Counted from the first letter of the stretch, positions 19,612 to 28,408 are shown. The stretch is 64,000 nucleotides of DNA from an uncultured Planctomycetaceae bacterium (GCA_943787265.1 CALSLT010000027.1:1-64000), one strand, 5' to 3'. Program-made: numbers and translations. The notes: generated by a model not told the origin, from the letters alone.

Positions 19612-19678
19612 GTAGGATGCGTCTCGACGCACCAGTCATCAACACACAGGAATCTGGTGCGTCAAGACGCACCCCTAC
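19612..19678. repeat. Palindromic intergenic repeat, copy B (inverted)
   Basis: This is the same element as at 16149-16217 but in opposite orientation. The arm with tctcgacgcacca is on the left and the arm with tggtgcgtcaagacg on the right, with small differences (gtaggatgc, acccctac). It lies between the cupredoxin lipoprotein gene and the second peroxidase gene. Copies A and B thus bracket the core of the cluster. Confidence 0.88.
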
Positions 19679-19694
19679 GATCTTCATGCCTGAT

Positions 19695-20570
19695 TTAAGG
19701 AGCCTTGAAAGCGAAACTTTCTTCCTGAGTCTTTCCGGGGTCAATCGTGACTGACAGACGCTGCTTGCCAAGCGTCGGATGCATCACATAGCCACGATAC
19801 TTACCTGGCGGAATGCCATCGATCTTGAACTTACCGTCTGCCCCGCTGACCGCATGAAACTTCGACTTCGCCACGTAGACCCAAGTCTCCATCCAATTGT
19901 GAATGTTGCAGGTAACTCGGAGAAACGGAACACCACTAAAGACGATCTTTCGCTTAATCGGATCCGGTCCGGGCCCCTGGACGTCGTTCCATTGCCCTGA
20001 GTTAACGTTGTGCTGAATCGAATCGTCGTTGTAGATCGTCAGCTCCGCGCCGTCGTAGGCAACAATCGTTGGGTTCGTAAAGCGACAGTTTTTCTGACGA
20101 ATGACAAAGCCGTCTTCTGGTGGCTTCATGTCACCTTTCGCGCCTCGAACGCTCAACTCGATAACCGCGCCCGCCAACTTCCCATCTTTGACATGAACGT
20201 CCTGCACTTCTCCTTCGCCCTTCATGCAGACATCAGGGTCTTTAGTCGCCTGAATTATCCGTGGCGGTGGGAGTTCACCTTCGAACGTAACGACGCCGGT
20301 GAAAACTCCAGTCTCGCTCGGTTCAGACGATTCTCCAACGTCCTCTTTTGGAGCAGCATCTGGTTCCGTTGTCGACTCGCCCGGTTCCTCAGTATCAGTG
20401 GTGGTCGTTCGCGGATCGTCGGCCGGTACCTGCGAAATCGGATCGCTCACCTTGTTGCCATCGTCCTTCGAATCACCGGCGCAACCGCTCGCCAACAGAA
20501 GGCAGCAAACGAGGGAAAAGCACGAGGCAGTCTTTGACCAGGGGGGAGCCTCGGCGTCGAGTTGTCTCAT
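19695..20570 (-). CDS. Cupredoxin-like lipoprotein with carboxypeptidase-regulatory-type C-terminus
   Basis: A 291-residue exported lipoprotein (lipobox LASGC, Cys30) with an acidic, Thr/Glu/Pro-rich linker (about 35-85). The body resembles plastocyanin-type domains found in methylamine utilisation and similar proteins. The likely copper ligands are His in SIQHNVNSG and Cys, His and Met in CNIHNWM. The C-terminal KFKIDGIPPGKYRGYVMHP resembles a carboxypeptidase regulatory (Ig-like) strand set. The start at 20570 is preferred because the longer frame would place the lipoprotein signal internally; GGAG is about 8 bases upstream. As first gene of the minus-strand cluster it may carry electrons to or from the peroxidases or IdrAB. 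That role is inference. Confidence 0.75.
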   Translation of the reverse strand: MRQLDAEAPPWSKTASCFSLVCCLLLASGCAGDSKDDGNKVSDPISQVPADDPRTTTTDTEEPGESTTEPDAAPKEDVGESSEPSETGVFTGVVTFEGELPPPRIIQATKDPDVCMKGEGEVQDVHVKDGKLAGAVIELSVRGAKGDMKPPEDGFVIRQKNCRFTNPTIVAYDGAELTIYNDDSIQHNVNSGQWNDVQGPGPDPIKRKIVFSGVPFLRVTCNIHNWMETWVYVAKSKFHAVSGADGKFKIDGIPPGKYRGYVMHPTLGKQRLSVTIDPGKTQEESFAFKAP

Positions 20571-21083
20571 GACGATATCTCCGAAATCGAATCTGAGTTT
20601 CGCATACCAGGTAACAAAAGGAGTCTGGTACTTCGCAGAGCGTGCCGGCAAGCAAGCGAAACCACGCCACAGTACCGTACGGGAAGGCCGGAAACGCAAC
20701 AACAGCGCAACCAATCCGTCACTTATCCGAAACTGAACACCGCGCATGAAAAAGCTGGCCCGCCTGCTTGTGGTGTATTCCCTGGTTGATCCGTGGGTGG
20801 TGGTGCCGGATCAACGTGAAGAGGCGATCGGGATCGAGGGCACGAGTGAGTGACTCCTCAACTCCATTTGCAGAGCGGGCCAGCAAAGGTGGCCGGTTGG
20901 TAATCGAAAGTGTGAAGTGCGACAGCTTCGCGGTGCGGCTCGATATCTAACTCAACGTCGAGCGATTCCTGCGAAAACTGAAAAACTAAATACGGCAGAC
21001 AAACTCAGAAAACCGCCTTCCCTGGCGACGGTTGCCCCTCTGGCGGGTCGCGAACATTCCATCGAAAAGTTCGCTTCACTGCT
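20571..21083. promoter_or_regulatory. Likely control region of the idr-type cluster, with a hairpin
   Basis: About 510 bases without a gene separate the MraZ-like gene from the first gene of the redox cluster, both on the minus strand. A 9-bp perfect inverted repeat (gttgatccg at 20785-20793, cggatcaac at 20807-20815) could be a terminator without a T run or an operator. I found no sigma-54 type promoter and no convincing sigma-70 pair. Confidence 0.4.
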
Positions 21084-21569
21084 TCAAACGACCAGCTCCT
21101 TGAACATACTTCCAAATTCCGGCATATCTTCACGCAGGGTTTCGAGCCACGCTGTCGGATTCCAGATCTCGATGCAAATTCCAGCACCGACGATCATGAC
21201 CTCTCCGCCTGCGGAGACATCGAGGAATTCGCGAAAGCCTTCAGGAATAAGGATTCGCGAACGGTTGGCAATCTGCACTTCTCGAGACCGCGTCGACAGC
21301 AAACGGCCCATGCGTTGAACATCGCTCCAACGCTGCTCCATCGCTCCCGCCTCAATCTTGCTGCGAATCACGCCAACGCCTCGGTCCAACCGAGCACGCC
21401 ATTCGTCAGCCTGCCAGAGACTCAAACACCCGTAGCGTTCCTTCGTAATGATGGTCTGCCCGGATTCGTCGGTCACCGCCTGAGCCATCTCCGGCGGAAG
21501 CGTGACGCGAAAACGATCGTCGATCGCTCGCTTCACTTCGCCCTGGATGAACGTTTCAGGTGCCGACAT
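21084..21569 (-). CDS. MraZ-like (AbrB-fold) protein
   Basis: A 161-residue protein with MraZ features. An N-terminal half has [12 protein letters not shown] and [15 protein letters not shown] second copy of the fold has [19 protein letters not shown] and [14 protein letters not shown]. MraZ binds DNA upstream of the division/cell wall (dcw) cluster as a ring-shaped repressor. Here there is no mraW or ftsI next to it, so it is an orphan copy. The start at 21569 begins at [17 protein letters not shown], where the family homology starts; upstream codons look unrelated. Target genes unknown. Confidence 0.72.
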   Translation of the reverse strand: MSAPETFIQGEVKRAIDDRFRVTLPPEMAQAVTDESGQTIITKERYGCLSLWQADEWRARLDRGVGVIRSKIEAGAMEQRWSDVQRMGRLLSTRSREVQIANRSRILIPEGFREFLDVSAGGEVMIVGAGICIEIWNPTAWLETLREDMPEFGSMFKELVV

Positions 21570-22045
21570 TTCGAGTCCCAAAGTACAGACAGCTCCACGC
21601 CAGATCCGGCGGGAAGCCAGCCATCCTATTGGGCTCAAAACCCACTTTCAATCAAATTGAGAAAGAACAATGGGTCAGTTACCCACGCGAGCGGCGATAC
21701 TAACTTCACAAAAGACAAACTCAAGTGGATATGCTGACTTTGCAGAAAAAAACGACGAACCAGCCAAAGCAACGCAAGCAGGCCTGACCGACTAATGACG
21801 TGAGAGAAGCAGCAACGGATAGCCATCAAAGAGCCGACTGGGCAGGATCCCCACACTCGGCAGCTTCCAGTGATCGTGCGGGATGATCCGCAGGACACAT
21901 TCTGCGTTCGCCATCGACGCAGGCGTTCTGGAGTTCCGCCAACTCAAGTGCTAGCCTTCCGGGCGTGACTACCGACGCATTGGCGGCGTCATTTGAATCA
22001 CCACATTGAAACCAGCCAACCGCTGAACATTCAGGAGAATCGCAG
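21570..22045. other. Intergenic region between divergent mraZ-like and SPFH genes
   Basis: About 475 bases. Short frames here have no convincing product. The region must contain the promoters for both directions; no repeat or RNA gene was recognised. Confidence 0.4.
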
Positions 22046-23188
22046 ATGGGATTGTTCGATAAGCTTCGTGGCGAACTTGTTGACATTATTGAGTGGGTCG
22101 ACGACTCACAGCACACACTCGTCTGGCGGTTTCCGCGCTACCACAACCAGATCAAAAACGGAGCCAACCTCATCGTTCGCCCTGGCCAGTTGGCAGTCTT
22201 CGTTCATCGAGGCGAACTGGCAGACGTCTTCGAACCCGGCCACTACGAACTTCGTACTGACAACATGCCGCTGTTCAGCACGCTGGCCGGATGGAAGCAC
22301 GGATTCGACAGTCCTTTCAAAGCCGAAGTTTACTTCGTCCGAACGTCTCAGATTACAGATCTGAAATGGGGCACGCCCAACCCCATCATGATGCGCGACG
22401 CCGACTTCGGTCCGATCCGACTGCGAGCGTTCGGCACTTACACCCTCAAAGCGATCGATCCGAAAATCCTGCTGAAAGAACTCGTCGGAACCGACAGCGA
22501 ATTCGATGCTGAAGAAGTCACCGAACTTCTGCGAGGCATCATCAACTCGTCGTTCGCCGACATGCTGGGCGAACAGAAGGTCGCGGCGCTGGACCTGGCC
22601 GCTCGCTACACCGAAATGGGTGACAGTCTCAAAGAAGTCGTCAACGAGCGAATCGACGACGAGTACGGACTCGAAGTCACCAACATGATGATCGTCAACG
22701 TGTCGCTTCCTGAAGCCGTCGAGAAAGCACTCGACACTCGGACAAGCATGGGCGTTATCGGCGACATGGGAAAATTCCAGGCCTACCAGATGGGCAACGC
22801 GATGCAGGCCGCCGCCGAAAACGAAGGAGGCGGAGGAGCATCGGATGGCATGGGCCTGGGCATGGGCTTCGCGATGGCCAACCGCTTCATGGGTGGAGCC
22901 GGCAATCCGGCGGCCGGCGGAGGTGCAATGGCAGGCGGACCAGCCCCCGGTCATGCAGCTCCCCCCCCACCGCCACCTCAACAGACATTCCACGTCGCGG
23001 TCGACGGTCAAACGCAGGGACCATTCACACCGCAGCAGATCGCTCAAGGAGTCAGCTCCGGCCAGGTCAGCCCGACAACGCTCGTCTGGACAGCCGGTAT
23101 GGACGGCTGGAAAGTGGCCAGCGAAGTCCCACAACTTTCAGCAGCCTTTGCTCAATCGCCTCCTCCCCCGCCACCACCGATTGGTTAA
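22046..23188 (+). CDS. SPFH-domain protein with C-terminal GYF_2 (DUF4339) domain
   Basis: A 380-residue protein. The N-terminal 260 residues are an SPFH/band-7-like domain of the YdjI type ('virion core protein' in annotations), with LIVRPGQLAVFVHRGELADVFEPGHYELRTDNMP and LRAFGTYTLKAIDP. A Gly/Met/Ala-rich and then Pro-rich linker follows (about 265-312). The C-terminal GYF_2/DUF4339 domain has FHVAVDGQTQGPFTPQQIAQ and TLVWTAGMDGWKVASEVPQL, and a PPPPPPPIG tail ends the protein. GYF_2 domains bind proline-rich partners. No signal peptide is seen. The zinc-ribbon protein downstream is a common partner for this family; their joint role is not established. Confidence 0.85.
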   Translation: MGLFDKLRGELVDIIEWVDDSQHTLVWRFPRYHNQIKNGANLIVRPGQLAVFVHRGELADVFEPGHYELRTDNMPLFSTLAGWKHGFDSPFKAEVYFVRTSQITDLKWGTPNPIMMRDADFGPIRLRAFGTYTLKAIDPKILLKELVGTDSEFDAEEVTELLRGIINSSFADMLGEQKVAALDLAARYTEMGDSLKEVVNERIDDEYGLEVTNMMIVNVSLPEAVEKALDTRTSMGVIGDMGKFQAYQMGNAMQAAAENEGGGGASDGMGLGMGFAMANRFMGGAGNPAAGGGAMAGGPAPGHAAPPPPPPQQTFHVAVDGQTQGPFTPQQIAQGVSSGQVSPTTLVWTAGMDGWKVASEVPQLSAAFAQSPPPPPPPIG

Positions 23189-23320
23189 GACAATCGACTT
23201 CTGGCATCGCCCTGCGACGGCGATGCCAGCACCTGGGCCGCAGTCTCTGACCTGGTCGCAAGTCAGATTCTTTGTTGATTGTATGTTGAAGACGTGTAGT
23301 CTGGATGCGGAGACACAATC

Positions 23321-23575
23321 ATGACCCCAATCGCCAAACAGTTGCTGGACAAGGCTCTCGAACTCCCCGGTTCAGAAAGAGAAGCATTGGCCGCCAGTCT
23401 GTTCGACAGTCTGGATGGCGAACAGGCAGACTCCGCAGCGATTCAGGCGGAGTGGAATGACGAGATCGGCAAAAGGATGGCGGAACTCGATTCCGGTCAG
23501 GTTTCTACGATCCCCTGGTCAGTGGCACGACGCATGATCCGTGGTGAGCAGGTCGATGGCTCCTCAGGAAGTTAA
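23321..23575 (+). CDS. Antitoxin of the putative addiction module component family
   Basis: An 84-residue protein matching the 'addiction module component' antitoxin family (TIGR02574 type), with AKQLLDKALELPGSEREALAASLFDSLDGE and EWNDEIGKRMAELDSG. Such proteins neutralise a RelE/ParE toxin and repress their own operon. GGAG lies 7 bases before the ATG. The toxin gene overlaps its end by 20 bases, the usual type II toxin-antitoxin layout. Confidence 0.88.
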   Translation: MTPIAKQLLDKALELPGSEREALAASLFDSLDGEQADSAAIQAEWNDEIGKRMAELDSGQVSTIPWSVARRMIRGEQVDGSSGS

Positions 23576-23858
23576 CTTCCATCCGGCGGCGGTCGAAGAA
23601 GCCGCGGAGGCTCACCGCTGGTACGCCGAACGAAGCCCCCGAGCCGCTCTTGCGTTTGACGAAGCGCTGAACTCCGCTGTCCAGCAAATGGCGAGCCACC
23701 CGAAGCGATGGGCAAAGTATCTGCACGGCACTCGACACCTGATTCTGCAGAAGTTTCCATACGTAGTTGTTTACCGCGTGGTCGACTCATCAATTGAAGT
23801 CATCGCCGTTGCTCACGAGAGACGACGCCCCGGATACTGGAAATCACGAAACAACTGA
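23556..23858 (+). CDS. RelE/ParE family toxin
   Basis: A 100-residue protein of the RelE/ParE superfamily, with VNFHPAAVEEAAEAHRWYAERSPRAALAFDEAL, HPKRWAKYLHGTRHLILQKFPYVVVYRV and VIAVAHERRRPGYW. The basic C-terminal strand is typical. RelE-type toxins cut mRNA on the ribosome; ParE-type toxins poison gyrase. The sequence fits the ParE-like branch, but the target cannot be decided. ATG 23556 is preferred over an upstream GTG at 23541. It overlaps the antitoxin gene. Confidence 0.88.
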   Translation: MAPQEVNFHPAAVEEAAEAHRWYAERSPRAALAFDEALNSAVQQMASHPKRWAKYLHGTRHLILQKFPYVVVYRVVDSSIEVIAVAHERRRPGYWKSRNN

Positions 23859-23916
23859 AAATTCCATGCCCCGACACGCGTCATCCCCATTGATTTAGAT
23901 TCAGGTGACAAGCTTC

Positions 23917-25026
23917 ATGTCCGAAGAAAAACCCGGCGACCAGGTTGACGATGGCAAGGCTCGAGTCTTTCCTTGTGAAGGATGCGGCTCGGACCTTGAG
24001 TTCCATATCGGACAGCAGGATTTGAAGTGCCCGTATTGCGGATTCGAAAAACAGCTTGAGTTTGCCGAAGACGCGACTGTCGCCGAGCAGGACTTTCAGG
24101 TGATGCTCGTCAAAATGCGCGAGAATCACGACAAGGATCGGCAGGACGAGACAGGACAAAGCGAAATCAGTTGCGACTCGTGCGGCGGGACTGTCCAGTT
24201 TCAGGGATCACTCACTAGCACCGAATGCCCGTTTTGCGCGTCGCCCATTCAGCTCGAAGACGTCCACGACGCCGAGCATCGAGTTCCCGTCGACGGCGTG
24301 CTTCCATTCCTCGTCGAAAAGAAGGCCGCCTCAGCAAATCTGAAAGCGTGGGTGGAATCTCGCTGGTTCGCACCGAACGAGTTCAAGCAGCGAGGAGTCC
24401 AGGGAAAATTCAACGGCGTCTACACACCGTTCTGGACATTCGACTCGATGACGTTCACAAGGTACTCCGGCGAACGCGGCGAACATTACTACGAAACCGT
24501 TAAAGACGGCGACGAAGAAAAGCAGGTTCGGCGGACTCGGTGGTGGCCGGCTTCGGGATCGTTCGATCGCTTTTTCGACGACCTTCTAATCCTGGCGTCA
24601 GAAGGTCTTCCCAGACGACTGATGGATAAGCTGGCTCCGTGGCCACTCGAAAAATGCGTTCCGTTCTCACAACAGATTCTGGCCGGGTTCTACGCCCGAA
24701 CCTACGAACTGGAACTCGAACCCGGCTTCGAGCAGGCACGTGACCAGATGGAAACAGCTGTCAACGTCGAGGCCCGTCGACGAATCGGCGGCGACGAACA
24801 GCGAGTCCATTCGTGTCAGACTCAGTACAGCGCCGTCACGTTCAAGCATCTCCTGCTGCCTGTCTGGCTGCTCGCTTACCGCTACAACGGCAAGGCGTAC
24901 CAGATCATGATCAACGCGGCGACCGGCGAAGTTCAGGGCGAGCGTCCTTGGAGCTGGGTCAAAATTCTGTGCACGATTGGCGTCGTCGCGGCTGGCGCCG
25001 GCGTGATCGCATTGCTGAATCAGTGA
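23917..25026 (+). CDS. Zinc-ribbon membrane-anchored protein, partner of the SPFH protein
   Basis: A 369-residue protein with two zinc ribbons near the N-terminus. The first has CEGCGSDLEF and CPYCGFEK; the second has CDSCGGTVQF and CPFCASPIQ. A middle region contains GVYTPFWTFDS and WWPASGSFDRFFDDLLI, followed by LLPVWLLAYRYNGKAYQIMINAATGEVQGERPWSWVKI. One membrane span lies at the C-terminus. It resembles the YdjJ/'primosomal protein N-like' zinc-ribbon proteins found beside SPFH proteins in many bacteria. The start at 23917 follows AGGTGA. The toxin-antitoxin pair is inserted between it and the SPFH gene. Function unknown. Confidence 0.8.
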   Translation: MSEEKPGDQVDDGKARVFPCEGCGSDLEFHIGQQDLKCPYCGFEKQLEFAEDATVAEQDFQVMLVKMRENHDKDRQDETGQSEISCDSCGGTVQFQGSLTSTECPFCASPIQLEDVHDAEHRVPVDGVLPFLVEKKAASANLKAWVESRWFAPNEFKQRGVQGKFNGVYTPFWTFDSMTFTRYSGERGEHYYETVKDGDEEKQVRRTRWWPASGSFDRFFDDLLILASEGLPRRLMDKLAPWPLEKCVPFSQQILAGFYARTYELELEPGFEQARDQMETAVNVEARRRIGGDEQRVHSCQTQYSAVTFKHLLLPVWLLAYRYNGKAYQIMINAATGEVQGERPWSWVKILCTIGVVAAGAGVIALLNQ

Positions 25027-25178
25027 TTCGCTGCAAGAATCTGTCAAACTGTAAGCTTCACCACCGAACGGCGCCAGCGAATTCGGCGTCAATGTATTCC
25101 CACAAAGTATCTCCCACCCTCACTGCTTCATCGTCGCGGAACTCGTCCGCCCGAAGCCCCACCTGACAGAGATCGCCC

Positions 25179-26717
25179 ATGAAATTTTCAAGAAGCTTTC
25201 TTTCGTGCGCGATCCTCTGCGCAATCACGTTGCCTGTATTCTTACTCGCCGGCTGCAGTGAAGCAGAGAACGTTGAAGAAACGACAACCATTGCCCCACC
25301 TCCTCCCGTAAGCGTCGCTCCGAGCGAGGACAATCAACTAGCCGCAGCAACGGACGACATGCCAAGCTTCTCGGAAGAGCCTGACTTCAGCGACACTCCG
25401 CCCACGGCAGACCAACCGCCAGTGCTGGCTGACGTAACTCTACCTGGACCTGACGAGCCTGCGGGGCTCGACCCGTTGAGATTGCCCGAACCTGCACCAG
25501 TAGACGAAGCCTGGCGCGAAGAGTGGATCACCAGCTTTGAAGAAGCGAAGGCACGAGCTCAAAAAGAAAACAAAGACATCCTGATCAACTTCACCGGGAG
25601 CGAGTGGTGCACCTGGTGCATCCGCCTGTCGCAGGAAGTCTTCAGCCAGCCCGGTTTTGCTAAGTACGCGACAAAGAACTACATCCTGGTCGAAGCCGAC
25701 TTCCCAATGGGACCAACCGGTCAGCCCACCGCAATCGATCCTCAGCACCAGGAACTAGCCGACACCTACGAGTTCCAGGGTTTCCCGACGATCTTGTTGT
25801 TCGACAAGCAAGGACGCCCGTTCGCACAAACGGGGTATCAGCCGGGTGGATCGGAGGCCTACATCGAGCACCTTGAGGAATTCCGATCGGCTCGTGTCGA
25901 CCGCGACACGGCACTCGCCGCCGCTGACAAACTGCAAGGTACGGAACGAGCAAAGAAGCTCGACGACGCTCTCGGCAATCTACCTTCAGCTCTGCTGTTC
26001 CCGGCGTACGAATCAATCGTCGAGGAGATCATCAAGCTCGACGAAGACAACGTCGCAGAACTTCGCAGTCAGTATGAAAACCAACTCGCTAACCACCAGT
26101 TCATGGCGAGAGTGCAGGCCATCGAAAAACAAATCCCCGGCTCAGACGACCCTGACGCAATTCTTGCTGACATCGCCAAAATTGCCAAAGAATTCGGCGG
26201 TGACCCGCGTCGAAGCTTTGTCGTGACGATGTTTCAAATCAACGTCCTGAACTACTTTGACAGAATTGATGAAGTTCTGGCCGTCGCCGCGGCAGCCCTG
26301 AAGAACGAAGCACTGGAAAACGATTATCGATCAAACTTATTTATGACTCAGCTCCGAATCCTGAACCAGGCAGAACGCCAGGAAGACGCTCTCAAGATTG
26401 CAAACGACGCCATCGGCCAGTTCAAAGATGACAACGCGATGACGATGCAATTCATGATCGCCCGAGCAGACTTCCTGCATCGACTGGACCGAGTGGAAGA
26501 AGGTCGACAAGCAATCGCCGAAGCACGCAAAGCTGGTGGCCCCGCAGCCGCATTCCAGATCGACCAGATCGAACAGCAAATCTTCGGCAGTATTTCAAAC
26601 AGCGAGAAACCGGCGAGCTCTCTTCCTGAAACGACCGTTCCAGATTCAGCAGAAAAACCAGCCACCACTACTCCAGACTCCGCACCAGCGGAATCGTCTA
26701 AGCCAGCCGCCGAATAG
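25179..26717 (+). CDS. Thioredoxin-fold lipoprotein
   Basis: A 512-residue exported lipoprotein (lipobox LLAGC near residue 26) with a Pro/Ala/Asp-rich linker to about 115. A DsbD-gamma/thioredoxin_7-like domain follows, with KDILINFTGSEWCTWCIRL (CxxC pair) and FQGFPTILLFDKQGRP (cis-Pro loop). A long helical region rich in Asp, Glu and Ala, probably repeat-like (about 255-470), and a Ser/Thr/Pro/Glu-rich tail complete it. It should face the periplasm and may reduce or exchange disulfides. A strong hairpin terminator follows. The helical part may bind a partner; that is inference. Confidence 0.82.
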   Translation: MKFSRSFLSCAILCAITLPVFLLAGCSEAENVEETTTIAPPPPVSVAPSEDNQLAAATDDMPSFSEEPDFSDTPPTADQPPVLADVTLPGPDEPAGLDPLRLPEPAPVDEAWREEWITSFEEAKARAQKENKDILINFTGSEWCTWCIRLSQEVFSQPGFAKYATKNYILVEADFPMGPTGQPTAIDPQHQELADTYEFQGFPTILLFDKQGRPFAQTGYQPGGSEAYIEHLEEFRSARVDRDTALAAADKLQGTERAKKLDDALGNLPSALLFPAYESIVEEIIKLDEDNVAELRSQYENQLANHQFMARVQAIEKQIPGSDDPDAILADIAKIAKEFGGDPRRSFVVTMFQINVLNYFDRIDEVLAVAAAALKNEALENDYRSNLFMTQLRILNQAERQEDALKIANDAIGQFKDDNAMTMQFMIARADFLHRLDRVEEGRQAIAEARKAGGPAAAFQIDQIEQQIFGSISNSEKPASSLPETTVPDSAEKPATTTPDSAPAESSKPAAE

Positions 26718-26750
26718 CGGAAAATGCTGGAACCATTTGGATAAACATGA

Positions 26751-26790
26751 GATAAGGCCGCGACGAGAATTCTCTCGTCGCGGCCTTATC
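26751..26790 (+). terminator. Hairpin terminator after the thioredoxin-fold gene
   Basis: A perfect 18-base stem (gataaggccgcgacgaga at 26751-26768, its complement at 26773-26790) closes a four-base loop and is followed by gttttc. It lies 33 bases after the stop codon. It can also serve the convergent gph gene. Confidence 0.85.
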
Positions 26791-26840
26791 AGTTTTCTGC
26801 ACTCGCGAGGTAACGTCGCATTGAGTCTGCCGAATTCGAA

Positions 26841-27509
26841 TCACCCTGCTTCGCCGAACAACTCAAGCAAATCGAACGGCGCATTCAGAATTCGAGCTGC
26901 CCCATATTCGACGAGTTCTTCGACTGGACGAAAGCCCCAGGCAACCCCCACTGCCAAGGCTCCAGAATTCTTTGCCGTCAACATGTCGACACTCGAGTCA
27001 CCGATGTAGACGCAATCTTTCGGCGCGACTCCAAGTGTCTCGCAAACTTCCAACACGCCTGCGGGGTCGGGTTTTCGAGCAACTCCTTTACGTTGACCGA
27101 GAACTGGATCAAACGGCCAGGCCGACAGGAATTCCGCGACGCAGACTCCGACAAAGTCGTGTGGTTTGTTAGACAGAATCGCAATTGGAATCTGGCGTCG
27201 AACCAGTTCGTTCAGCAATTCTTCGATGCCAGGATAGAGCTGCGAGTTCTCGTTCCATCGGCGACCGTATGAGACGGCGAATTCGGAGACACATTCGTCA
27301 ACGGTCTCAGGTGTCGGCAATCCATCCGGCAGGATTCTCTTGAACAGAGTTGCGACCCCATCGCCAATAAAATGTCGATAAGCATTCAGGTCATGCGTTG
27401 CGTGTCCGCGCTCCGCGAGGACATCATTCGCCGAATTGCCAATGTCAGCCAGCGTGTCGAGCAGCGTCCCGTCGAGGTCAAAGATCGCAGCTTTGTAGTC
27501 CGTAGACAT
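26841..27509 (-). CDS. gph: HAD phosphatase, phosphoglycolate phosphatase type
   Basis: A 222-residue HAD-superfamily hydrolase. Motif I is IFDLDGTLLDT near the N-terminus. The cap domain has FIGDGVATLFKRILPDG. Motif II is AILSNKP, motif III includes RKPDPAGVLEVCETLG, and motif IV is VYIGDSSVDMLTAKNSG. This is the phosphoglycolate phosphatase (Gph/PGP) pattern, removing 2-phosphoglycolate formed during DNA repair or oxygenation. Related HAD enzymes such as PpaX or PgmB look alike, so the substrate is likely but not certain. Convergent with the thioredoxin-fold gene. Confidence 0.82.
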   Translation of the reverse strand: MSTDYKAAIFDLDGTLLDTLADIGNSANDVLAERGHATHDLNAYRHFIGDGVATLFKRILPDGLPTPETVDECVSEFAVSYGRRWNENSQLYPGIEELLNELVRRQIPIAILSNKPHDFVGVCVAEFLSAWPFDPVLGQRKGVARKPDPAGVLEVCETLGVAPKDCVYIGDSSVDMLTAKNSGALAVGVAWGFRPVEELVEYGAARILNAPFDLLELFGEAG

Positions 27510-27622
27510 TCCAGTCTCTCTTCATCGTTTTGCCAAATCGTAACGAGCGACCGACGTCAGTCCGCTGGCATGGCACTATCGCTGAATTGCTAGTCGGCTG
27601 AAGTTCTTCCAAGAAACTCGTC

Positions 27623-28360
27623 TCAGACGATTCTCATCGACTCACTGTCGAGCGACTCTGAGACGAACTTCACAACTCGCGGAGCCATCACGTTGAAGTA
27701 GTCCCACGAGTGGCCGCCGTTACTGGTTTCGAAGTCCGACTCAAAAGGAATCCCACTCGAATAAAGCTTGCTGGCGAGGCGTTCGGAGCTGTGAATCCAG
27801 TCGGCATCGTTGGGGTCACACACAATGAGTTGGGACCTTGGCCAGTTCAACGGTTGCAGCTGCAGAATCGCCGTTTGCTGCCTTGCCAGTTCCTGGCTGT
27901 CGAACATTTCGTCCAGGGGAAGCCCCTGCCCCCACCAGTCATGAAAATCTACGGCCGGTGAAATTGCAGCGAGAATCGGAAAATCGCGACCACATCGATA
28001 GCCAAGCTGGATGACTCCCTGCCCGCCCATGCTGATTCCCATCAACGCGATGTTTGGCGTCTGAACATCCCAGTTCTCGCCGATCCACGCCACGACGTTG
28101 TTGCGGACATAGTCAAATGGAGTCAGCTCTACATCAAACTCGGAACAGATTTCTGGCAGCCACCAGGAACGTTGCCCGTGAGGGCAAACAACTCGCAAGC
28201 CATGCTCGTTGAGTTCTTTGCTGAACGACTCGTTGTCCTTCAGCGTTGTCAGGCCGTGGCCGTGAAGATGAATCACAGCTCGGCCGGCCTTGGGAGAGTC
28301 GGGCGTAAAGATGTCGGCATCTTTGCCGTCGATCGAAGTTGTTGTCCAGGAACCGTGCAT
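27623..28360 (-). CDS. Alpha/beta hydrolase (esterase-like)
   Basis: A 245-residue alpha/beta hydrolase of the esterase/PHB-depolymerase-like type. Visible are the oxyanion-hole segment VIHLHGHGLT, the nucleophile elbow GISMGG, an acidic stretch LIVCDPNDADW and the likely catalytic His in GGHSWDYF. No signal peptide is present, so it is cytoplasmic. ATG 28360 is preferred over an upstream TTG. It lies 49 bases downstream of the DUF58 gene on the same strand and may be co-transcribed. Substrate unknown. Confidence 0.78.
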   Translation of the reverse strand: MHGSWTTTSIDGKDADIFTPDSPKAGRAVIHLHGHGLTTLKDNESFSKELNEHGLRVVCPHGQRSWWLPEICSEFDVELTPFDYVRNNVVAWIGENWDVQTPNIALMGISMGGQGVIQLGYRCGRDFPILAAISPAVDFHDWWGQGLPLDEMFDSQELARQQTAILQLQPLNWPRSQLIVCDPNDADWIHSSERLASKLYSSGIPFESDFETSNGGHSWDYFNVMAPRVVKFVSESLDSESMRIV

Positions 28361-28408
28361 GTTTCGTCCAGCGAGGGTCAATCAATTGAAGTTTGCAAAA
28401 TCGCCGCG

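Noticed and set aside
16149-19678. Palindromes as a CRISPR array or transposon ends
   Set aside because: Only single copies with no regular spacers, and no transposase gene lies between them.
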